From Apiotrichum sp. Y4204 (lineage: Eukaryota; Basidiomycota; Tremellomycetes; Trichosporonales; Trichosporonaceae), in NCBI GenBank assembly GCA_025531455.1, contig JAMYHL010000002.1:992001-1056000 (forward strand): a stretch of 64,000 nt of DNA, given 5' to 3'. A program made the position numbers and the translations under genes. Under the pieces are notes generated by a model. The model worked only from the letters and a program-made list of their open reading frames with translations, had not been told where the DNA came from and ran no database searches. Each line of letters begins with the position of its first letter. Within the stretch, counting starts at the first letter, position 1. Shown piece after piece: positions 1 through 10,482 of this stretch.

Positions 1-815
1 GCCATCGCTGGCAGAGCACCTCGCGCCCGTAATCTCGGACAACACCGCGATTGTCCTGCTCCAGAACGGCGTCGGCAACGAGGAGCCGCTGCACGCCGCG
101 TTCCCAAACACGCCGGTCCTCTCAGCGGTCGTGTGGACTGGCGCCAAGGTCCTGCCTACCGGCGCGGACGGCATCCCGACGATTCAGCAGTTTTCGGCCG
201 AGGGCCTCACTATCGGCGTCGACTACACCAAAAACAGCGACCGCGAGGCGGAGAAGAAGAAGCTCCTACAGCTCACTGGATGGCTCGAGTCGGCAGGTAG
301 CGCAGTCGTCGTCACGGACGATATCCAGACCGAGCGGTGGATCAAGGTCGTCTGGTGAGTCGTAGCCAGAGCTCTGGGGCTGATGGCAGGAACTGCGCAT
401 GGAACACGCTCACGACGGTGACCCGCCTGCGCACAAACCACATCTTCGAGTCCTCCCCCGGCGCCGACGACTTTTCCGTCAAGCTCATGCGTGAGGTCGT
501 GTCCGTCGCGCAGGCCAAGGGCCTCAAAGTCCCGGATGACCAGCCCGAGCAGCTCATGGTCAAGATCAAGGGTATGCCCGGGGCGGGGCTGCCGAGCTCG
601 ATGATGATGGACAACGAGGCAGGGCGGCAGACCGAGGTCGAGGTCATTCTCGGAACGCCTGTGCGTGAGGGGCAGCGTCTCGGTGTGCCGGTCCCGATTC
701 TTGAAACGTGAGTGTAAACCCGGGTTTATCTGCTCACGGAAGACTCTACGTTATCATCAAGGCGCTCGACTGGCGGAACATGAACAGGGAAAGGGCCGAC
801 ACCGAGGGGCCGTAA
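1..815 (+). CDS. 2-dehydropantoate 2-reductase (ketopantoate reductase), 3' part
   Basis: Partial gene entering from the left edge. Exons are 1-354, 390-707 and 743-815; both introns are 35 nt with GTGAGT donors. Joined, the protein runs from the end of the NAD(P)-binding domain (an LLQNGVGNEE stretch, typical of the loop after the Rossmann fold) through the C-terminal helical ApbA_C domain. The catalytic lysine segment is split by intron 1 and reads ERWIKVVWNCAWN, matching the family K-x-x-x-N-C pattern. The enzyme reduces ketopantoate to pantoate with NADPH in pantothenate and CoA synthesis. The N-terminus lies outside the window, so cofactor residues cannot be checked. Related ApbA/PanE reductases of unknown substrate are common in fungi, so the exact substrate is inferred. 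Confidence 0.88.
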
Positions 816-1177
816 TGGACATGGTAGTATTGCATAGGAGATAGAAGGCGGTCTCTCAGTGGGTGCTGTGTAGTGAGCTGCAGCGATGACGACAGGCTGT
901 TATGCCAAACTATGCGCGTCTTCTCAGTACTAACGCTTCTCACTGCTACTGAGTTACGAACAGAGGTACTCATCATACTCCGTGCGACTGATCATGGCGG
1001 TCGACTTGGGCAGTTGGTATAACCGTGAGGGGGAAAGGATATGAAACGCTATCTCTCTCTCAAAGGCGACTCTACGGCTGTCTTCCTCCTCACGTCACTG
1101 AGCACGGCTGTGGGCTGGCCTCATGCTAACTATTGTCCTGCCTTCTCCTCATCACTCTCCGGCCTCCTTCGATAACA
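816..1177. other. intergenic region, promoter of tandem family member 1
   Basis: No coding signal seen. The last 45 bases are pyrimidine-rich and contain a CTCATCACTCTC stretch. Similar strings precede the other two members of the tandem family, so this looks like a duplicated promoter or leader. Confidence 0.4.
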
Positions 1178-2017
1178 ATGTCCTCTCCAGTCTCAGCCGC
1201 AACTGATTCCAACGCTGATTCCGACACTCATTCCGACACACAGTCCGTAACGTCTGACTCGGAGTCTGCGTCCACCGCAACGGATCCTGAACCCGCCCAC
1301 CCCAAAAGTCTCTCTGCAGCAAGTGAGGCTTCCCGTGATGCACTGCACCTCGCCATGAGCAGGACGGACGGTGCCCTCAACCGACCTCTTCTCGGCTTCA
1401 TCTACGCCGTATTTCGTGCCAACGGCTATCCTGCCAGGCTCCCAATGAAATATGTTCTTGCTGCAATCAACACTTACGGCCCTCGTGCGTTATCTGCATC
1501 CCCACAGTGGCCATTCATTCTATCTCATTGTCTTCCTCTGACAGCAGAGTACCGGGGTCCTTTCATAGCAGCGACAGAAAATCCTCCCACTTGGGGCGTA
1601 CGCTTCTTCTACGACGACGTATGGCTTACTGAGGTGAATCAAGTCGCCCTCGACCACCCCTTGCCGCCTTCCCAGCTTCATCGACTCGTCAAAGCCATTA
1701 TCAACTCACCGTACTGCTTTATCGCGGAGGAAGGATCCGGACTGGAGCACTGTATACCCAGCGTGCAAGTCAATACGTTGCTCCGCAAGTTGCACGAGCT
1801 CCCACGTTGTTTCCCCGTCATGAACTGCCCGCACGGCCTCGACGACCATTCCCTGATTGACGCATTCGACACCGATCAAGGCACCGTCTATACTCTCACC
1901 AGGTGGGACTGGGGCGCGATCCGTCAATACCTCGACAAAGCAGACAGTGCAGTTGGCGCGCCGATCTACAGTCCTGAAGATATTAGAGGATTGGCTACGG
2001 GGGAGGAAGGCGACTAA
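1178..2017 (+). CDS. unknown protein, tandem family member 1
   Basis: Exons are 1178-1484 and 1548-2017. The 63-nt intron keeps frame, so unspliced RNA is also open, but the site is conserved in both paralogs and they splice to a comparable junction (Q-Y here and in copy 2). About 258 residues. A Ser/Thr/Asp-rich N-terminus of about 45 residues is followed by a globular part with LLGFIYAVFRANGYPARLP, then DHPLPPSQLHRLVKAI and SPYCFI, and a C-terminal QYLDKADSAVGAPIY. No domain is recognised and no signal peptide or membrane segment is seen. The DHPLPPSQLHRLV block is the best family signature. It is one of three adjacent same-strand copies. Function unknown. Confidence 0.8.
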   Translation: MSSPVSAATDSNADSDTHSDTQSVTSDSESASTATDPEPAHPKSLSAASEASRDALHLAMSRTDGALNRPLLGFIYAVFRANGYPARLPMKYVLAAINTYGPRALSASPQWPFILSHCLPLTAEYRGPFIAATENPPTWGVRFFYDDVWLTEVNQVALDHPLPPSQLHRLVKAIINSPYCFIAEEGSGLEHCIPSVQVNTLLRKLHELPRCFPVMNCPHGLDDHSLIDAFDTDQGTVYTLTRWDWGAIRQYLDKADSAVGAPIYSPEDIRGLATGEEGD

Positions 2018-2419
2018 GCGAGTTCGAGCGTCACAGGCCGGACCGCCGCCATATCAAGATGGGTCTTCTTCCCAAGCGCATGTGATCCGTCACATCTGAG
2101 AGACAGAAAGAAAGCGAGAGAGAGTACATGAAATGTGTAGAGCGTGCAGAGACTGAGTTACTCACCATTGCTGAAGGTCAGCGCTCTGTGACTAGGGTGA
2201 GCGGTGATAATGATAGAAGGAAGGACATTGCAACGGCATTTTGCCATATAGATCAAATGCATGGTTGTCTTCCTCGCCACCACTGACCTCTTTCGGTTGA
2301 CTGGGGCCGAACTCTTTCCCATCATCATCTTCACATCCTGCCATTCACTCATCACTCTCTGCATATAGGTCCTTGATAAGTTGTTCAAGCCTCGACTGCA
2401 CCCGCCTCTGACACCCGCC
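2018..2419. other. intergenic region between family members 1 and 2
   Basis: About 400 bases without a supported gene. The 3' end carries CACTCATCACTCTCTGC, related to the leaders of the neighbouring paralogs. Confidence 0.4.
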
Positions 2420-3276
2420 ATGTCCCTGTCAACTTCCTTGGCCGCTCTGACCCTCTCCGAGCCCGCCCCGCCCTTGACCGTCGTCGGCGCTCTTCCCTCC
2501 GTCGCCGACCTGCAAGCTCCAATTGCTGCTACGGAGGAAAACACCAAGGCCCTCGACCCGCCGCTCCTCGACTTCATCAGAACCGTTTTCCGTGAGACCG
2601 GATATCCCTTCTCGCTTCCTGTCGGAATCCTGTTGTCATCGATCAACACTTACTGCCCTCGTGCGTCTGCCCATCACTTGGTCTCTTCTTCCCTCATCCC
2701 TGCCGTCTCTAACATCAGAATACAAGAAGGCCTTCATCGATGCCGCCTTGCGCGGCCTACCGGGTGTAACCTTCCTCAAGGGTGGCATTTGGGCTTTCGA
2801 AAAGGGGATGAAGGTGTCTCTCGCGGACCCCCTTCCCCCCTGCCAGCTCCATCGCCTCATCGCCTCCTCAAGGTTATCACGACGTCGCCGTACTGCTTCA
2901 TCCCCCGTGACGGCGGCGCAAAGGTCCAGTGCGTCCTCGCTTTGGAGATCGACCGTCTGCTTCGCCCAATGTACTGTCTCTTCAACGACCACCCTTCGAT
3001 CTACCGCCTCGAGGACTTGGACCACCACCCTCTCATTGACGCGTTCTACACCACGACGGCAAAGTCTACACCCTCGCCACCTCGGATGCGGACACGATCA
3101 CCCAATACCTTGACGAGGCGGATCGCGCTGCCGGTGCCCAGATCTACCGTCTCGACGCCATTAAGGGCCTCGTCTTGAAGGAAGAGTCGGTGGAGGTTAG
3201 CACAGGGGCGATGGCGGACCCCGAGATGCACGACAACGATCTGGCGATGGCGTTTTTGATGACCGAGCACGCCTGA
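2420..3276 (+). pseudogene. tandem family member 2, two frameshifts
   Basis: Exon 1 is 2420-2660; the intron at 2661-2718 sits exactly where the paralogs have theirs. Homology then crosses three frames. The PLPPCQLHRL block at about 2830-2857 ends at an exact 8-bp tandem duplication (catcgcct at 2850-2857 and 2858-2865). After it, homology continues in another frame through LLKVITTSPYCFIP to LIDAFY. Near 3048-3055 one base appears to be missing, after which the ending GKVYTLATSD...ITQYLDEADRAAGAQIY runs in the third frame to the stop at 3276. Sequence conservation outside the breaks is good, so inactivation is probably recent. Assembly errors are an alternative, but a clean 8-bp duplication argues for a real mutation. 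The protein is not reconstructed here. Confidence 0.7.
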
Positions 3277-3744
3277 GCCCTTCCCGTTCACGCTGTCGGC
3301 ATGAGCCACCACGACCACGAAATCGAGCAGCAGCCGTAATGAGGTTGGCAATATCGCGCGTCGCTCCTACGACGAGTTCCCCAAGAAGCTGCGAGTTGCG
3401 ATATATGAGAGTACGGCAGAGTACCGAGAGCAGAGCATACAGAGATGAGACCGATAGAACAACGGTGAAGATCGCAATGTACAGTATGTATGTCCAGCCA
3501 TATTGTTAGAAAAGCACCGGTACGCCGAGAAGGCCAAGAACAGGGAGGGCGACGATCCCAGCGGACGCGCGACTGATGATCGCAATCTCTCAAGGCACAC
3601 ACCCGACAATCACTGATTATAACAACAATACACGTCAACTCGCATCACCTCCAGTCCGTAATCTTCTGCATTCCCTCATCACTTTCTCCCCCCACGCAGT
3701 TTCAATCAACCTCATACTCCATACCTCCCCCTTTCAAGTCTGCG
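3277..3744. other. intergenic region, promoter of family member 3
   Basis: No supported gene. The 3' end is pyrimidine-rich and includes CCCTCATCACTTTCTCC, again like the other two leaders. Confidence 0.4.
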
Positions 3745-4611
3745 ATGCCAGCAACGATAGCGGCGCCCTCCGACACCTCGTCAGTCGAGAACTCCGAAGA
3801 CGCAGCACTTCTCGACCGCATCAAGCTCATTTTCCGCTTCCATCAATACCCACACGCTATCTCCATCGAAGTGGTCAAGTTTTTATTCGAACGGTGCGCC
3901 CCTGGTAAGCCTCTCGCTTCTAACAATGCTTCTGGCGTTTTATTGAACGCAGTAGAACACCTAGACGCATTCGTGACCGCCGTTGAGGGCGGCATACACG
4001 GTGTCAGTTTTCACCACGACGGCGGTTTGGAGGGTTTCACGGGTCTGCCGTGCATGGCCCTGGATGACCCCTTGCCGCCCTCGCAGCTCCATCGACTCGT
4101 CTTGGCAATTCTTTGCCTGCCATCTCGCTACGTCTGCCGAGCCGAAGACATGGACACGCTCTGTATCCAATCTAATGATGTGAACTTCATGCTCAACGCT
4201 GTTTACGGTCCCCAGGGCGACTTGGACGATTTCAACCCGACGCCGGTCTCGGCCTGGGACGAGCTCGACACGCACCCCCTCCTTGAAGTCTTCTACATTG
4301 ATGAGACCAAGTACTACAGTCTCTCAGTTTGCGACCCCCGCGTGGTGACGCAATATCTCGATGAGGCGGACGCTGCGGTCGGTGCCCTAATTGGTGGACT
4401 CGGTTTTCCGGAGATGACCCTCGAGGAAGAGATAGACGACGCGATGCTAACTGCCCTCTGGGAAGGAGGCGATCATGAGATGGGAGAGGGGGATAGCGAC
4501 GACAATGAAAGTGACGACAGCGAAGGCGACGATGGCGAAAGCGGCAACGGGGAGAGCGACGACTGGGAGGGCGACGACGACAGCGGCACGGACACGGCAA
4601 TGGACGAGTAG
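3745..4611 (+). CDS. unknown protein, tandem family member 3 with acidic tail
   Basis: Exons are 3745-3904 and 3953-4611. The 48-nt intron keeps frame and has a clear CTAAC branch site; the paralogs support splicing. About 272 residues. It aligns with members 1 and 2 through a shorter N-terminus, DDPLPPSQLHRLVLAI, and QYLDEADAAVGALI. It lacks the Ser-rich N-terminus of member 1. Instead it carries a C-terminal tail of about 40 residues made almost entirely of Glu, Asp, Ser and Gly (from about 4487 to the stop). The tail is repeat-driven and disordered, as in nuclear or chaperone-like acidic proteins, but that is only composition. Function unknown. Confidence 0.8.
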   Translation: MPATIAAPSDTSSVENSEDAALLDRIKLIFRFHQYPHAISIEVVKFLFERCAPGKPLASNNASGVLLNAVEHLDAFVTAVEGGIHGVSFHHDGGLEGFTGLPCMALDDPLPPSQLHRLVLAILCLPSRYVCRAEDMDTLCIQSNDVNFMLNAVYGPQGDLDDFNPTPVSAWDELDTHPLLEVFYIDETKYYSLSVCDPRVVTQYLDEADAAVGALIGGLGFPEMTLEEEIDDAMLTALWEGGDHEMGEGDSDDNESDDSEGDDGESGNGESDDWEGDDDSGTDTAMDE

Positions 4612-5180
4612 GGATAGTGTGCAGTCTGGCGGGGAAAGAGGTTGTAGAGCCAAGTAGTCCTGGACGGTGTAGTATAGTCACGGTTTAGCTATCGTAGAGG
4701 GCAAACCCGAGAAACCTGGACTGAGTGAGCCGTTCTTTCATAGTCCTCGACCAGCACATTGATGTATCCTGTAATGTGTGTTGCGCGATGCCGAACGTTC
4801 TTGCGGACCCCGCTGGGTTTCCGTCAAATTTCTGTCAGCGCAAGAGGTCGATCAGTGCAGTCGACCGACATCGATTGGTTAGCAAGGTGAGATTTCCACC
4901 GTTGTTGTAGGCGTCACGTGACTGTACCCGGATGGACGCCCAAAATCTCAATCTGCAGCTTTCAGCAACAGATCTCCTGATCTCCTGCTCGCAGTGCTTC
5001 AGTGCTCGACGCAGCTCGCTGTTACAATTATTCTCAACGAGAATGTACACAATGCATCCCCAGTGTGGCTGCAGACCACGAGCCACTCTTCGAACCGGCA
5101 CGCAAGCGAACGCAGACTCTTCCTCGACCCGACTCTTGGCCACGGGCGCCTCAGACCGAGCGGGAAGCAGCCGACGACGC
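4612..5180. other. intergenic region between convergent genes
   Basis: 3' flanks of family member 3 and of the eL15 gene. No supported gene; open frames here are short or are shadows of eL15. Confidence 0.4.
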
Positions 5181-6277
5181 TTAACGGTAGCGGCGGAGCG
5201 AGAGAGTGTTGTGCTTGCGCCAGGTGGCGCGAGCGGGGGTGTGGTTGTACTTGGAGCCCTTGCCGAGACCACGGTTGCGCTTGCCCTCGGCGGTGAGGCC
5301 ACGGGCCTCGCGGTGCTTGTGGACGGGGTTGCAGATCCAGTTGATGCGGGCGTCGCGGCGGACGGCCTTGTGCGAGGGGTCGACAAGGATGACCTCGTAG
5401 AACTGGTAGACACCGTCGGATGCGACGTTGTACGAGTTGAGGCTGGACGTTAGGGCCTGGTGCCACCACATGTAACGGTTCCAAAATCTACTCACACACG
5501 GAGGTTGCCACAGCGGCGGCCAACACGCTCCTCGGCGGTCGACTGGAGACCACGCTGGTACTTGAGGTGGTTGACACCCTGGCGGACGGGCTTGCCGTAG
5601 GTGGCACCCTTGGGGGCGGGCTTTTTGCGGTTACCGCGGCGGACACGGACACGGTAGATAACGTAGCCCTGCTTGGCCTTGTATCCGAGGCGGCGGGCCT
5701 TGTCGGGGCGCGAGGGGCGCGACGCGCGGTGGATCACCGCAAGCTGGCGGTACTCCCAGCAACGAACGCGGGCAAGGAAAGCGAGAACATCGCTCTGCTT
5801 GTGGTGCTGAAGCGCGGCCAGGTACTTGTAGGCACCCACTGTGAGGTTAGTGATCGCTCAAGGACTGGGGACGAGAAGGCGCTGTGCACTCGAGAGAGAA
5901 GCGGGACGACGGCGCGCGGTGTTGGCAGTTGGCAGATCGGCATCGGTGGGTGATACGTGCGCAGGTCGATGCCGACAAGTTCAAGAATCCGCAACTGCAC
6001 CAAGCGATAACGCTCATGCACTACGTTCTCGTACTCGGGACAGATGGCGAGCAGATCGGCAGCAGTCGTCAAGGCCATTCCAAGCCCTTTCGTCCGTCGC
6101 CATCTGTCGCAAGTCTTCCTTCTCATCGTCGGACCGAGCGGTTTCGCGAAGTCGTCTGCGCGGAATATCGCACCCGTCGAGCGCTCGTCGCACCACCGCC
6201 GTTCGCTGCCGTTGTCGATGCGTTCCATGTCGTTCCGTCCTCTCTCGCTGCGTGAGCACCCGACTCGTGCACTTACT
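5181..6277 (-). CDS. RPL15: 60S ribosomal protein L15 (eL15)
   Basis: On the minus strand, coding exons are base 6277 (the A of ATG), 5496-5838, and 5181-5442. The first intron (5839-6276, 438 nt) lies inside the start codon. Its donor is GTAAGT after a run of A, and its acceptor is CTAACCTCACAG followed by TGGGTGCC. The second intron (5443-5495) also has a CTAAC branch site. The product is 201 residues, the usual length for eL15, beginning MGAYKYL and including [12 protein letters not shown] and GNLRVLNSY across the second junction. It is a structural protein of the large ribosomal subunit near the exit tunnel. It is divergently transcribed from uL11. The split start codon rests on matching splice sites and on the absence of any other ATG in frame. 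Confidence 0.93.
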
Positions 6278-6983
6278 TTTTGTCGTTTGTCCTTGAAGGA
6301 TAGGGAGGAGGCTCAACAGACTTTGAACAAGAATGTGGTGCAACAGCACCCGCACACTGGCACCCAGCGAGCAGGCAGGACCACACGCCCGGCAGCCCTG
6401 CGACGCTGGCTGGCAAGGCGCTACAACTACTGCTGCCAGAGTGGGTGCAGCCTGGGTGGGGGATCCCTGGGCAGTGAGTGTCGAAAACTGATTCTTGAAC
6501 GGCGTTTTGATAATATTGCCGAAGAAAATCGTATGTGGCAAAACTCCCTTCCCCCGCCAGGCCCACTGTAGCTCCACCACACTTTTGGCTGGTCGTGGCT
6601 GAAAAATATGTGCCACACAACGTGGTAACCTCAGTTTTCGGCGTTATAGCTTCATTTCACTAACTCATCCATCAAATTGTCTAGTTTTGTGACTTGCATC
6701 TGCCTCCGTTGCCCATCGTAGGAATTTCTCTGCTGGCTAGTGGAGCTACAGTGACTACAGTGGGGACCCAGCCTGGCTGGCAGATGTAGGGAACTTGTCT
6801 GTACGAGGAGTGCTCCCCAGCCAGCACCCAGGCTGTGGCCAACCCAGGCAGCCAACCCCCGCCCGGTGTCTGGCTGGCTGCTCGCTCGCTCACTGTCCGT
6901 CCTCGCTGCGTCGCTGCCAGTTCGACCGCTCTTCTGTCCTTACTGCTTCGTCCGCCAACCGCCACTAAAAAAAAACCGTAACG
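6278..6983. promoter_or_regulatory. bidirectional ribosomal-protein promoter (eL15 / uL11)
   Basis: About 700 bases between two head-to-head large-subunit ribosomal protein genes. The region is studded with CTGGCTGG/CCAGCCAG-type elements: around 6405, 6455, 6770, 6815, 6835 and 6870, on both strands. Similar elements occur in promoters at about 10320 and 18410-18455. The leader just before uL11 is A-rich. A shared motif for co-regulation is an inference. Confidence 0.55.
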
Positions 6984-8075
6984 ATGCCGCCCAAGTTCGA
7001 CCCCAGCGAGGTTAAGGTGAGCATGCTGTCGCCGTCGCCGTCACCGTCGCCATCGCCATCGCCGCGCTCCCGAGAACCGTCTCCGCGAAAGAGAGGGAGA
7101 ATGGAACGATCTGGCGGGCTGGAGCGGTGACTGGTGACGGGCGAACCTGGAGAATGTGCTATGGGATGCTGACGCTGCGTGTCTCTCGATTCGACCTACC
7201 GCGTTCTGCTCTACTCGTTCCGCGCCGTGCTCGTGTTCTCGATTTCTCGCGCTTCGATTCACCGCGATTCATGACTTGCTCCGATATGGCGAACTCTGTG
7301 CTTGCGACTCTGCGCTCTCGGCTTGTCCTGTTCTCGATCTGCCCCGATTCGCGACGCTTCTCTGGATAGATCATCTACCTCCGTGCCGTCGGTGGTGAGG
7401 TTGGTGCCTCTTCGGCTCTCGCCCCCAAGATCGGTCCTCTTGGTCTCGTAAGTTTGCGGCGGGCAGGCTGGCTCGGACAGGAGAAAGGAATGCGCCGAGG
7501 AGTGAGAGGCAAGGATTTGCGGAAGGTCTGAAGGTGACGCTGGAGAGCGTATCGATGTGGAATGGAGCCAGCCTGCAATAACTCGCGCCGCTTTGTACTA
7601 ACACGCACAGTCGCCCAAGAAGGTCGGAGAAGACATTGCCAAGGCTACTGGCGACTGGAAGGGTCTCCGCGTGACCGTCCAGCTCACCATCCAGAACCGT
7701 CAGGCTACCGTCTCGGTCGTTCCCTCGGCTTCGTCGCTCGTCATCAAGTGCCTCAAGGAGCCCCCTCGTGACCGCAAGAAGGAGAAGAACATTGCTCACT
7801 CCGGAAACATCCCCCTTGACGAGATCTACAACGTTAGTGTCACCGCGTGGTGAAAAGAGGCATCTCTGCAAAGCCGCAATTTGGGTACTAGGACCGAACT
7901 GACCCCACAGGTTGCCCGCAAGATGGCTCACAAGTCGATGGCCAAGACCCTCGCTGGTGGTGTCAAGGAGATCCTCGGCACCGCCCAGTCGGTCGGCTGC
8001 ACCGTCGACGGCCGTCCCCCTCACGACATCATTGAGGCCATTGACGCCGGCGAGATTGTTGTCCCCGACGAGTAA
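6984..8075 (+). CDS. RPL12: 60S ribosomal protein L12 (uL11)
   Basis: Exons are 6984-7016, 7370-7447, 7611-7832 and 7911-8075. They encode 165 residues, the standard eukaryotic length. It begins [11 protein letters not shown] and continues with [10 protein letters not shown], then a [15 protein letters not shown] segment, [16 protein letters not shown], and the C-terminal [17 protein letters not shown] with DIIEAID. uL11 forms the stalk base of the large subunit and binds rRNA at the GTPase centre. The first intron (353 nt) is unusually long for this locus. Intron 2 contains a perfect 12-bp inverted repeat (7463-7474 with 7565-7576). Intron 3 uses a GTTAGT donor. It is head-to-head with eL15. 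Confidence 0.96.
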
Positions 8076-8538
8076 TCTTGCGGTCCATGGCTGTAGTGGG
8101 GCGTGTACGGTAGTGGGGCATGCATGAGGCTCGTACGGCCTCTGATATACTGAACTCTGGGATTTTTGCATGGGGATTGGGGAAGATGGAGAGAGAATGA
8201 TTGGTGAGAGGTAATGGCGCGCGGTGCCAAGACAGGTGACGCGGGGAACGTTTCTCATGTGCGGCTAGAGAGCAGGGGAACGACGCCGAGCGGATGGCGC
8301 TGTAGACGACTGGGGAGCGTGGTCACTCAAGGAGCCTGGTTCAACAGGTGACCTGCCGTGTCAACCATTTGCCACTGTGCATCATGTTGCGAGAGCCTTC
8401 GATGGGCATCGTTCAGGCGCAACGCGGACATCCGCCCACGATGAGACGATATCAAACACCAGGGTCACATAGAACTATTGACTACAAGAGACGGACAAAG
8501 CGAGAGCGCAGCTATTCCTCCCACTTCTCGACGCGAGT
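8076..8538. other. intergenic region between convergent genes
   Basis: 3' flank of uL11 and of the minus-strand dehydrogenase. No supported gene. Confidence 0.4.
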
Positions 8539-9904
8539 CTACTGTCAGTCCTATCGAGTATTCACACCTACCTTTCCAGCGAAGGGGGGCAGACCGGCGG
8601 CCATGCGCTGCCCGCCGACGAGGGCCGTCCAGTCGAGCTGGTCGCCGCCCTGCGCGCGCGCGGTGATCATGTGCTGGTGTGCCTTCTGTCAGCGCGACCC
8701 AGTCTCTATCAAACCCACGAGATCAATAGCCGGCATGGGGACATTGTGCGAGTCGGCGAGCTGGCGGATGTGGCGCGCATCCTGCATGCCTCCCGCGAGG
8801 TTGAATCCGCCAGTCGCGTCAAACTTGTTCTTGCTGATGCGCTCCGAGTAGCGCACAAGCGCGGGAGACGCGTGCTGGAGACGGATGAGCTCGACGATCT
8901 GGTCCGAGCCGACACCGGCCTGGTCCGCGAGCGTGAAGCACTCGGCGATCAGCTCGATGAAGCCGAGCTCGAGCGCGTTCCCGACCAGTCTGCGGTTAGA
9001 GACAGAGTACAGAGTACTTGCGCGCGGCTTACTTGAAGGAGAGCGCGCGCTCGACATTGCTGCCGAGGTCCATGACCTTCTTGCCGATTGCGGGGCAGAG
9101 GACGTGCGCGGCGACCTTTTTGGCGCGGTAGTCGCCCGAGATGCCGAGGATGAGGTCCGCCTTTTCAGCTGCGCGCGGCACGCCAAACACGGGACACGCG
9201 ACGAACGCGCGGTGGGGTTTCGACGACGCGGTGCGCTCAAGCTTGCCCGCGGTCGTGGGGTATGTCTAGAGTAAGAGCCGCTCGGAACTGCCACACTTAC
9301 GGTAGTGGTGTCCACGAAGATGGTCTTGTGGATGTCGCCGGCCGGCGCGGCTCCCGCGGCCTGTGGTCAGAATGGTCGTTATTCCACTACCTACCTCCTG
9401 TCCTGCAAAGAGCTCCTCGTACACTGCCTCGGCCGCCTCGTCATTGCTGAGCGACGTAACAATGAGGTTTGCCCTGCTGTAAGCACTGCCATCGCATCCA
9501 GACGCACACTCTCGCAATCTCCTGGAGGTCGTTCACGACAGTGTACGCGTCCTCTGGGAGCTCCTTGTCCTTGGCCCACGCCTTGAACTTGTGCACGCCC
9601 TCGGGCGAGCGGTTGTACACGAGCAGCGGGGGCAGGCCGGCGTCAACAAGCGAGCGCGCAAAGTTGACCGCCATGCGCTTGCCCATCTCGCCGAGGCCGA
9701 CGAACGCGTAGCGCGCCTGGGGTTAGTCCGAGTTGGATGGATGCGCTCACTGCGCGCAGGGACGGCGACGCGGGCCTGGATGTCAGTTACACGGTTCAAG
9801 ACTCGCGGAATCGCAAAAGCGCACCTCGAGAACGGCACGGGGTTTGTGCCCGACTCGGAGTGGACGCGGGACATGACGGGGGACGCGGTCGAGGGGTGTT
9901 CCAT
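8539..9904 (-). CDS. 3-hydroxyisobutyrate dehydrogenase-like beta-hydroxyacid dehydrogenase
   Basis: Minus strand, proposed exons 9825-9904, 9751-9775, 9508-9716, 9395-9476, 9301-9360, 9033-9265, 8719-8989, 8572-8685 and a terminal stop codon at 8539-8541. Introns are mostly 30-34 nt; the one at 9477-9507 and the last one are the least certain. About 358 residues. The Rossmann motif FVGLGEMGKRM (G-x-G-x-x-G) lies near residue 40, followed by VYNRSPEG. The substrate/catalytic helix reads FKLVGNALELGF, where the Lys is the conserved catalytic residue of the 6PGDH/HIBADH superfamily. It probably oxidises or reduces a small beta-hydroxyacid with NAD(P). No mitochondrial leader is obvious, so a role in valine breakdown is not established. 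Divergent from the ankyrin gene. Confidence 0.82.
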
Positions 9905-10482
9905 ACTGGCGATGTGGATGCGCGATTGAAAGCAAAAGGGAGAGGAGGAGGCGGATGCGAACGAGTTGTGTATATAATGTGGTCACGAGAGAGCGAGAAT
10001 GGATGGTAAACGAGACTGGGTACTAAAGAGCTCTCTTGCTGCTGCGTTTGCTTGTAGTCTCGTTTGTCATTTTGTGGGTGGGAATGGTGACTGTCATCAG
10101 CAGCGTGCAGCGGAGCTGCTCTGTCCGACAACGGACAAGGGCCAGAATGGAAGGGTCGATGACGTAGTTTGAGTGTGTGCAATGGCAATACAAAATGGCT
10201 TAAGTGGCTTCTCGCCCAGTCAGGCACACGTGGTGCCGATCTGTGCCCCTGCGCCCCTGCGCTCAGACGCCCTCTCTGCCATAGACCGGTGGAGTCCGTC
10301 CCCCCTCCCCTGCTCTGTGTCTTGGCTGGCAGCCCACAGCGACGACGCATCATGGCTATGCACACGCGCGCATCGTCCAACGCACACCACCACCACCACC
10401 ACCGCCGTTCTCCACCCCCAATACTCTCCTCCTTTTCAACAACAACAACAATAACAACAACCAACTCAATCCCATCCCAGAT
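9905..10482. promoter_or_regulatory. divergent promoter, dehydrogenase / ankyrin protein
   Basis: Contains TATATAAT at about 9970 facing the dehydrogenase, a CTTGGCTGGCAGCC element near 10320, and a (CAC)n tract near 10383 followed by an AAC-rich leader before the ankyrin start. No gene seen. Confidence 0.45.

Noticed and set aside
5839..7610. possible snoRNAs in the long ribosomal-protein introns
   Set aside because: No convincing pair of C (RTGATGA) and D (CTGA) boxes with terminal stems was found on the transcribed strands; H/ACA types cannot be excluded by eye.
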